Shown one piece after another: positions 13,566 to 17,769 of a stretch of DNA of 17,769 nt. The first letter of the stretch is position 1. Each line of letters opens with the position of its first letter. A program made the position numbers and the translations under genes. Location of the stretch: positions 1-17,769 of the forward strand of contig CAIZNF010000412.1 of assembly GCA_903934275.1 (NCBI GenBank). The letters are read 5' to 3'. The notes below the pieces were generated by a model. That model had not been told where the DNA came from. It searched no databases and saw only the letters and a list, made by a program, of their open reading frames with translations. The stretch is from an uncultured Nitrosomonadales bacterium. Lineage in GTDB: Bacteria > Pseudomonadota > Gammaproteobacteria > Burkholderiales > Gallionellaceae.

Positions 13566-16391
13566 CTAATGCGCCTCGTCCCAATTCTTCCCCTCCCCCA
13601 ATTCGACCAATAAAGGCACTTTCAATTCGGCAACGCCGCACATCAATTTTGGCAGCATATCCTTCACCAGATGCAATTCCGCCCCCGGTACTTCCAGCAC
13701 CAGTTCGTCATGTACTTGCATGATCAGGCGGCTGTGCAGCTTTTCAGTTTCCAGCCAGTGCTGCACTTTAATCATCGCCAATTTGATCAGGTCCGCCGCA
13801 GTACCTTGCATCGGGGCGTTGATCGCGGCGCGCTCCGAGCCTTGGCGGCGCATGCCGTTACTGCTGTTGATTTCCGGTAGCCATAAACGCCGCCCGAACA
13901 CGGTTTCGACATAGCCCTGCCGCTTAGCCTGTTCGCGGGTGCTATCCATGTAGTTTTTTACGCCTGGATAGCGCGCGAAATAACGGTCAATATAGGCGCT
14001 TGCCGCACCGCGTTCGATGCCGAGTTGTTTGGCAAGGCCGAATGCCGACATGCCGTAGATCAGGCCGAAATTGATGACCTTGGCATAACGACGCTGTTCG
14101 CTGGATACCTCTTCTCGCGAGATCATGAAAATTTCGGCGGCGGTGGCGCGGTGGATATCTTCGTTATTGGCGAACGCGGCCAATAAACCCGCATCGCCAG
14201 AGAGGTGCGCCATGATGCGCAATTCGATCTGCGAGTAATCCGCCGAGACGATGCGGCTATCGGGCGACGCGATGAACGCCTCGCGGATACGGCGACCTTC
14301 GGCGGTGCGCACCGGAATATTTTGCAGGTTTGGGTCGCTGGAAGCCAGACGCCCGGTGACCGCTACCGCTTGCGAGTAGCTGGTATGCACGCGCCCGGTT
14401 TTGCGATCCACCATCTGCGGCAGCTTGTCGGTGTAGGTGGACTTGAGCTTCGCCATGCCGCGATATTCCAGCAAAATTTTCGGCAGCGGATAATCGAGCG
14501 CCAGCTCCTGCAACACCTCTTCGTCGGTGGACGGCGTGCCGCCCGGTGTTTTTTTCTTCACCGGTAATTGCAGTTTGTCGAACAGGATTTCCTGAATTTG
14601 CTTCGGTGAGTTGAGGTTGAACGGTTGCCCGGCAGCCTCGTGCGCCCTGGCTTCCAGCGCGATGAGTTTTTCGCCCAACTCGCGGCTCTGGATTTTCAGC
14701 AAATCGCAATCCAGCAACACGCCGTTGCGCTCCATCGTGTAGAGCACATGCATGCTGGGCAACTCAATGTCGCGATACACCACGGCGAGTTTGTCGTGCA
14801 GTTGCGGCGCTAGGGCTTGATGCAATTGCAGCGTAATGTCGGCATCCTCGGCGGCATAGCGCGTGGCCGTATCGAGATCGACCTGATCGAAACACAACTG
14901 CTTCGCGCCCTTACCGACCACTTCTGCATAGCTGATGGTTTTCACATTGAGATGGCGTAGCGCGAGATTGTCCATATCGTGCGGTTTGTGGCTCTCCAGC
15001 ACGTAGGATTGCAGCAGCGTGTCGTCGTGGATGCCTTTCAGATGAATGCCGTGGTTGGTGAAAATGTGCAGGTCGTATTTGAGGTTCTGACCGAGTTTTT
15101 TGTGTTGCACACTTTCCAGCCAGGGCTTAAGTTTTTGCAGTGCATAGTCACGCTTGAGTTGATCCGGCGCGCCGGGATATACATGCGCCAGCGGCAGATA
15201 GACGGCCTCATGCGGCGTGATGGCGAACGAGATACCGACCAGTTGCGCGTTCATCACGTCGAGGCCGGTGGTTTCGGTATCCACGCAGGCCAGTTCGGCG
15301 GCGAGCAGTTTTTCCAGCAATGAGTCGAGCTGAGATTCGGTGAGAATAGTTTCGTAGTGTGCGCTGTCGGTGCGGGTTGGGGCTGCATCACCCTCTCCCC
15401 CGCCCTCTCCCGTCAAGGGAGAGGGAGTTGTGGAACCCCTCTCCCCTACGTGGGAGAGGGGCTGGGGAGAGGGGGTGACACCTGGTGACAATTCACGCAG
15501 CCAATTTTTGAACTCGAATTTTTCATACAGATTGCGCAGTTGCTCCGTGTCAGGCGAAGGAGGAATCATCGCGCTGTACGCCTGCGGCAATTCCACATCG
15601 CATTTCACGGTAAGCAGGCGGCGCGCCTGCGGCAGCCAGTCCAGCGCCTTGCGCAGGTTCTCACCAACTACGCCGCCGACCTCGCCGGCATGCTGCACCA
15701 GATTATCCAGCGTGCCGTATTGTGCGAGCCACTTCACCGCCGTTTTCGGGCCTACTTTTTCTACGCCCGGCACGTTGTCCACTGTATCGCCGGTAAGGGT
15801 CAAATAATCCAGAATACGTTCCGGCGGAACGCCAAATTTGACGTTCACGCCCGCAATATCCAGCGTTTCGTTATTCATGGTGTTGATCAGTGTCACATGC
15901 TCATTCACCAGTTGCGCGAGGTCTTTGTCGCCCGTCGCGACAATGCAGCGCACGCCGTCCTGTGCGGCCTGCTGCGCCAACGTGCCAATCACGTCATCCG
16001 CCTCCACGCCATCCTGCATCAGGATATTCCAGCCGGATGCGGCAATGGCCTGATGCAGCGGCTCTATCTGCCGCACCAGATCATCCGGCATGGGCGCGCG
16101 GTGCGCCTTGTATTGCGGATACCAGTCGTCGCGGAAGGTTTTGCCTTTTGCATCGAACACGCACAGGCTATAATCAGCAGGGTAATCGTGGCGCAAGCGG
16201 CGCAGCATGTTGAGCACACCATAGACCGCGCCAGTCGGGAAACCTTCGCGATTGCGCAAGTCTGGCATCGCATGAAATGCGCGATACAGGAAAGATGAGC
16301 CGTCCACCAAAAGTAATGTTTTACCGGAATCCACTTTATTCGTTTTATCTGAACTGTTCGTTGTATCGAAACTCACTTTATCCATTTTCAT
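13566..16391 (-). CDS. polA: DNA polymerase I with repeat-derived linker
   Basis: A 941-residue three-domain DNA polymerase I for Okazaki fragment processing and repair. The 5'-3' exonuclease (about 24-300) starts KTLLLVDGSSFLYRAFHA. The proofreading domain (about 345-540) has D371/E373 in CVDTETTG and YAAEDADITL, so it looks active. The polymerase has motif A with D718 in SADYSQIELR, motif B RYAKVINFGLIYG, and motif C with D895 in VHDE. Residues about 306-334 are translated from a palindromic repeat in the linker between the two exonucleases. The first about 23 residues are polar and absent from typical PolA; the start is unsure, since neither 16391 nor the in-frame ATG two codons later has a good Shine-Dalgarno, and a GTG at 16334 is another option. 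The LOG-family gene starts only 21 bases away, divergently, so the polA promoter must overlap that gene. Confidence 0.97.
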   Translation of the reverse strand: MKMDKVSFDTTNSSDKTNKVDSGKTLLLVDGSSFLYRAFHAMPDLRNREGFPTGAVYGVLNMLRRLRHDYPADYSLCVFDAKGKTFRDDWYPQYKAHRAPMPDDLVRQIEPLHQAIAASGWNILMQDGVEADDVIGTLAQQAAQDGVRCIVATGDKDLAQLVNEHVTLINTMNNETLDIAGVNVKFGVPPERILDYLTLTGDTVDNVPGVEKVGPKTAVKWLAQYGTLDNLVQHAGEVGGVVGENLRKALDWLPQARRLLTVKCDVELPQAYSAMIPPSPDTEQLRNLYEKFEFKNWLRELSPGVTPSPQPLSHVGERGSTTPSPLTGEGGGEGDAAPTRTDSAHYETILTESQLDSLLEKLLAAELACVDTETTGLDVMNAQLVGISFAITPHEAVYLPLAHVYPGAPDQLKRDYALQKLKPWLESVQHKKLGQNLKYDLHIFTNHGIHLKGIHDDTLLQSYVLESHKPHDMDNLALRHLNVKTISYAEVVGKGAKQLCFDQVDLDTATRYAAEDADITLQLHQALAPQLHDKLAVVYRDIELPSMHVLYTMERNGVLLDCDLLKIQSRELGEKLIALEARAHEAAGQPFNLNSPKQIQEILFDKLQLPVKKKTPGGTPSTDEEVLQELALDYPLPKILLEYRGMAKLKSTYTDKLPQMVDRKTGRVHTSYSQAVAVTGRLASSDPNLQNIPVRTAEGRRIREAFIASPDSRIVSADYSQIELRIMAHLSGDAGLLAAFANNEDIHRATAAEIFMISREEVSSEQRRYAKVINFGLIYGMSAFGLAKQLGIERGAASAYIDRYFARYPGVKNYMDSTREQAKRQGYVETVFGRRLWLPEINSSNGMRRQGSERAAINAPMQGTAADLIKLAMIKVQHWLETEKLHSRLIMQVHDELVLEVPGAELHLVKDMLPKLMCGVAELKVPLLVELGEGKNWDEAH
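15391..15475. repeat. nested CCCTCTCCC palindrome inserted in polA
   Basis: An outer 10-bp stem (15391-15400 with 15464-15473) encloses two perfect hairpins: a 9-bp stem at 15403-15411/15417-15425 with a 5-base loop, and a 10-bp stem at 15436-15445/15452-15461 with a 6-base loop. The same arm sequences recur in the intergenic copy at 17191-17230. It is read through in frame, giving Ser, Pro, Gly, Glu-rich residues (for example PSPQPLS and GEGGGEGD). Confidence 0.92.
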
Positions 16392-16412
16392 TTTCTGCCA
16401 AAAGGGAATTGC

Positions 16413-17129
16413 ATGAATACTCAGCCAAAACTACCCTCTCCCGCAATACCGGAAGCATGGAACTCCAAGGAGGCCTGGCGCGTATTCGGCATTATGTCAG
16501 AGTTCGTCTCCGCCACCGACCGCCTTAACCGGATTCACCCGGCAGTAACCATTTTTGGCAGCGCGCGCACCAAGCCCGATCAGCCTTATTACAAACTTAC
16601 CGAGGAGATTTCACGCCTGCTTTCCGATGCCGGATTTTCGGTCATTTCCGGCGGCGGTCCCGGCATCATGGAAGCCGCCAACAAAGGCGCGTTTTACGGC
16701 AAATCGCCCAGCGTCGGATTGAACATTCAACTGCCACACGAGCAATCCAGCAATCTCTACCAGAACATCAGCCAGACCTTCCAGCATTTCTTCGCGCGCA
16801 AAGTGATGTTTGTGAAATTCGCCAGCGCCTACGTAGTGATGCCCGGCGGTTTTGGCACGCTCGACGAACTGATGGAAGCGCTGACGCTGGTGCAAACCGG
16901 CAAGACGCGCAAGATGCCGATCATACTGGTAGGCAGCAAATTCTGGAGCGGCATGATCGAATGGTTCCGCACCACACTGCTGGAAGAAAAAGTCATCAGC
17001 CCGGATGACATGAATTTAATCCAGATTATCGACGAGCCACAAGCTGTGGTCAGCGCGATTTTCAAACACTATGAATCGCGCGGCTTTGAGCCGTCCGAAG
17101 CGGAACGCGAACGGCAGTTGTATTTGTAA
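16413..17129 (+). CDS. LOG-family (TIGR00730) nucleotide phosphoribohydrolase
   Basis: A 238-residue Rossmann-fold protein of the LOG/YvdD family, whose studied members cleave cytokinin riboside monophosphates or related nucleoside monophosphates to base and ribose phosphate. The two signatures are present: SGGGPGIMEAANKGA (79-93) and PGGFGTLDE (144-152), the substrate-binding and catalytic motif. It has no signal peptide. The ATG at 16413 has AAAAGGGA seven bases upstream, a good Shine-Dalgarno. It is divergent from polA, with 21 bases between start codons. Bacterial substrates of this subgroup are mostly not established, so a cytokinin role should not be assumed; nucleotide salvage or clean-up is as likely. 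Confidence 0.93.
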   Translation: MNTQPKLPSPAIPEAWNSKEAWRVFGIMSEFVSATDRLNRIHPAVTIFGSARTKPDQPYYKLTEEISRLLSDAGFSVISGGGPGIMEAANKGAFYGKSPSVGLNIQLPHEQSSNLYQNISQTFQHFFARKVMFVKFASAYVVMPGGFGTLDELMEALTLVQTGKTRKMPIILVGSKFWSGMIEWFRTTLLEEKVISPDDMNLIQIIDEPQAVVSAIFKHYESRGFEPSEAERERQLYL

Positions 17130-17146
17130 AGAAAATTCATATTTCG

Positions 17147-17169
17147 CAGGTTGGGCAAAGCGTGACGTG
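17147..17169 (+). repeat. possible remnant of a GTAGGTTGGGC-type dispersed repeat
   Basis: CAGGTTGGGCAAAGCGTGACG resembles one half of the GGTTGGGCAAAGCG repeats seen between genes in many proteobacteria. The matching second arm is missing, so it would be a decayed copy. It lies just past the LOG-family stop. Confidence 0.3.
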
Positions 17170-17190
17170 GTGAATTCCCGTTATTCCATT

Positions 17191-17230
17191 ACCCCCTCTC
17201 CCCAACCCCTCTCCCTCAAGGGGAGAGGGG
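17191..17230. repeat. intergenic CCCTCTCCC palindrome (same family as in polA)
   Basis: CCCCTCTCCC (17206-17215) and GGGAGAGGGG (17221-17230) form a perfect 10-bp stem with a 5-base loop; a further half-arm CCCCCTCTCCCC precedes it at 17192-17203. Order and spacing match the polA element read on its coding strand. The hairpin is followed by CTTTTG, so it could also help end LOG-family transcripts. The rest of the 212-base gap (17130-17341) shows no gene. Confidence 0.88.
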
Positions 17231-17341
17231 CTTTTGCTTGTTGCCCACCACTTTCAAGTGCACCCCACTGCCCGTTAACCCGCGCAGACTATCCGCACTT
17301 CGGCTAAAATGCGCCCATCCCAACTCAATGAGACCGACGCG

Positions 17342-17680
17342 ATGCGCCTCCTATCCTTTTTGCTACTGAGCGGTTTTTCACTTAGCGCTTTCGCCCAAGG
17401 CCCGGTTCCCGCCAATCTTGAACCGCTTCCCCCTCCACCCGCGTTTAACCCCGTGCAGGATGGCGCTCCAGACGACGAGCCTCAGGTGACCATCACCAAA
17501 GAATCCGAGCAGACTATCGAAGAATACCGCGCGGGGGGAAAGCTTTACATGATCAAGGTAACTCCAAAAGTTGGCGCACCTTATTATCTGGTGGACGACC
17601 GGGGCGACGGAAAATTTGCGCGCCAGGAGGGTCTTGATTCCGGTATCCGTCCACCACGCTGGATCATCCATCGTTTTTAA
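17342..17680 (+). CDS. small secreted protein, DUF2782-like
   Basis: A 112-residue exported protein. A signal peptide (MRLLSFLLLSGFSLSAFA, cleaved before QG) is followed by a proline-rich stretch (about 20-40) and a compact domain with VTITKESEQTIEEYRAGG, YMIKVTPKVGAPYYLVDD and a C-terminal GIRPPRWIIHRF. This matches the DUF2782 type often found between polA and homoserine kinase genes in betaproteobacteria, by recall and not by search. The start at 17342 is chosen for the signal peptide; the frame is open to 17309 but that would bury it. The Shine-Dalgarno is weak. Role unknown; periplasmic location inferred. Confidence 0.8.
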   Translation: MRLLSFLLLSGFSLSAFAQGPVPANLEPLPPPPAFNPVQDGAPDDEPQVTITKESEQTIEEYRAGGKLYMIKVTPKVGAPYYLVDDRGDGKFARQEGLDSGIRPPRWIIHRF

Positions 17681-17707
17681 CAGACGTGGCAAGTAACCTC
17701 CCCGATT

Positions 17708-17769
17708 ATGAAACTCACCATGCAGGCCCCCTCTCCTCAATCCTCTGGTGAAATCACTGATATGACTAC
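17708..17769 (+). CDS. possible partial ORF at the window edge
   Basis: An ATG opens a frame that runs uninterrupted off the window edge, 20 codons long here. No clear Shine-Dalgarno is present. Its residues APSPQSSGE derive from a stretch (17727-17746) that looks like a decayed CCCTCTCCC repeat, so this may instead be non-coding sequence before the next gene. Too short to identify. Confidence 0.2.
   Translation, partial: MKLTMQAPSPQSSGEITDMT

Noticed and set aside
15540..16298. Plus-strand open frame of 252 codons opposite polA
   Set aside because: Shadow of the polA 5'-3' exonuclease coding sequence; no recognisable protein features.

Overview
The window looks like a chromosomal segment of a Gram-negative betaproteobacterium, possibly near Gallionellaceae/Nitrosomonadales. 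This is inferred from gene content (polA divergent from a LOG-family gene, followed by a DUF2782-type protein; a periplasmic M48/TPR protease; a DedA protein) and not from any database search. No rRNA, tRNA, IS element, phage gene or CRISPR array was seen.

Layout: 47-8764 is all on the minus strand. A large membrane sensor kinase (CHASE, three PAS, HisKA, HATPase) lies at the left edge. Next is a tightly overlapping three-gene operon that reads response regulator, double zinc ribbon, then GspE/PilB-type ATPase (5550 down to 3120). Then come a secreted glycine-zipper protein with its own terminator, a DedA membrane protein with a TTG start, and an M48 metalloprotease with a TPR tail. From 9019 to 13406, also minus, lie two ATPase genes joined by a 4-nt ATGA overlap: a 406-residue GxxxxGK[ST] ATPase followed by a 1056-residue ATPase with a winged helix and a TPR array built of 105-bp repeats. 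This pair is the best candidate for an undescribed system. polA (minus) follows, then on the plus strand a LOG-family phosphoribohydrolase gene and a small secreted DUF2782-like protein. A possible partial ORF runs off the right edge.

A second theme is small dispersed palindromes. A family built on CCCTCTCCC/GGGAGAGGG arms occurs intergenically at 17191-17230 and, strikingly, inside polA at 15391-15475, where it is translated as a linker between the 5'-3' exonuclease and the proofreading domains. A second family (GTAGG...CCTAC) occurs at 3031-3082 and 8831-8893. Several terminators and apparent N-terminal ORF extensions in the window come from such repeats.

Functionally, the chromosomal genes are mostly separate housekeeping or envelope units. 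The two sets that clearly work as units are the regulator/zinc ribbon/secretion-ATPase operon and the ATPase pair, both shown by start-stop overlaps.
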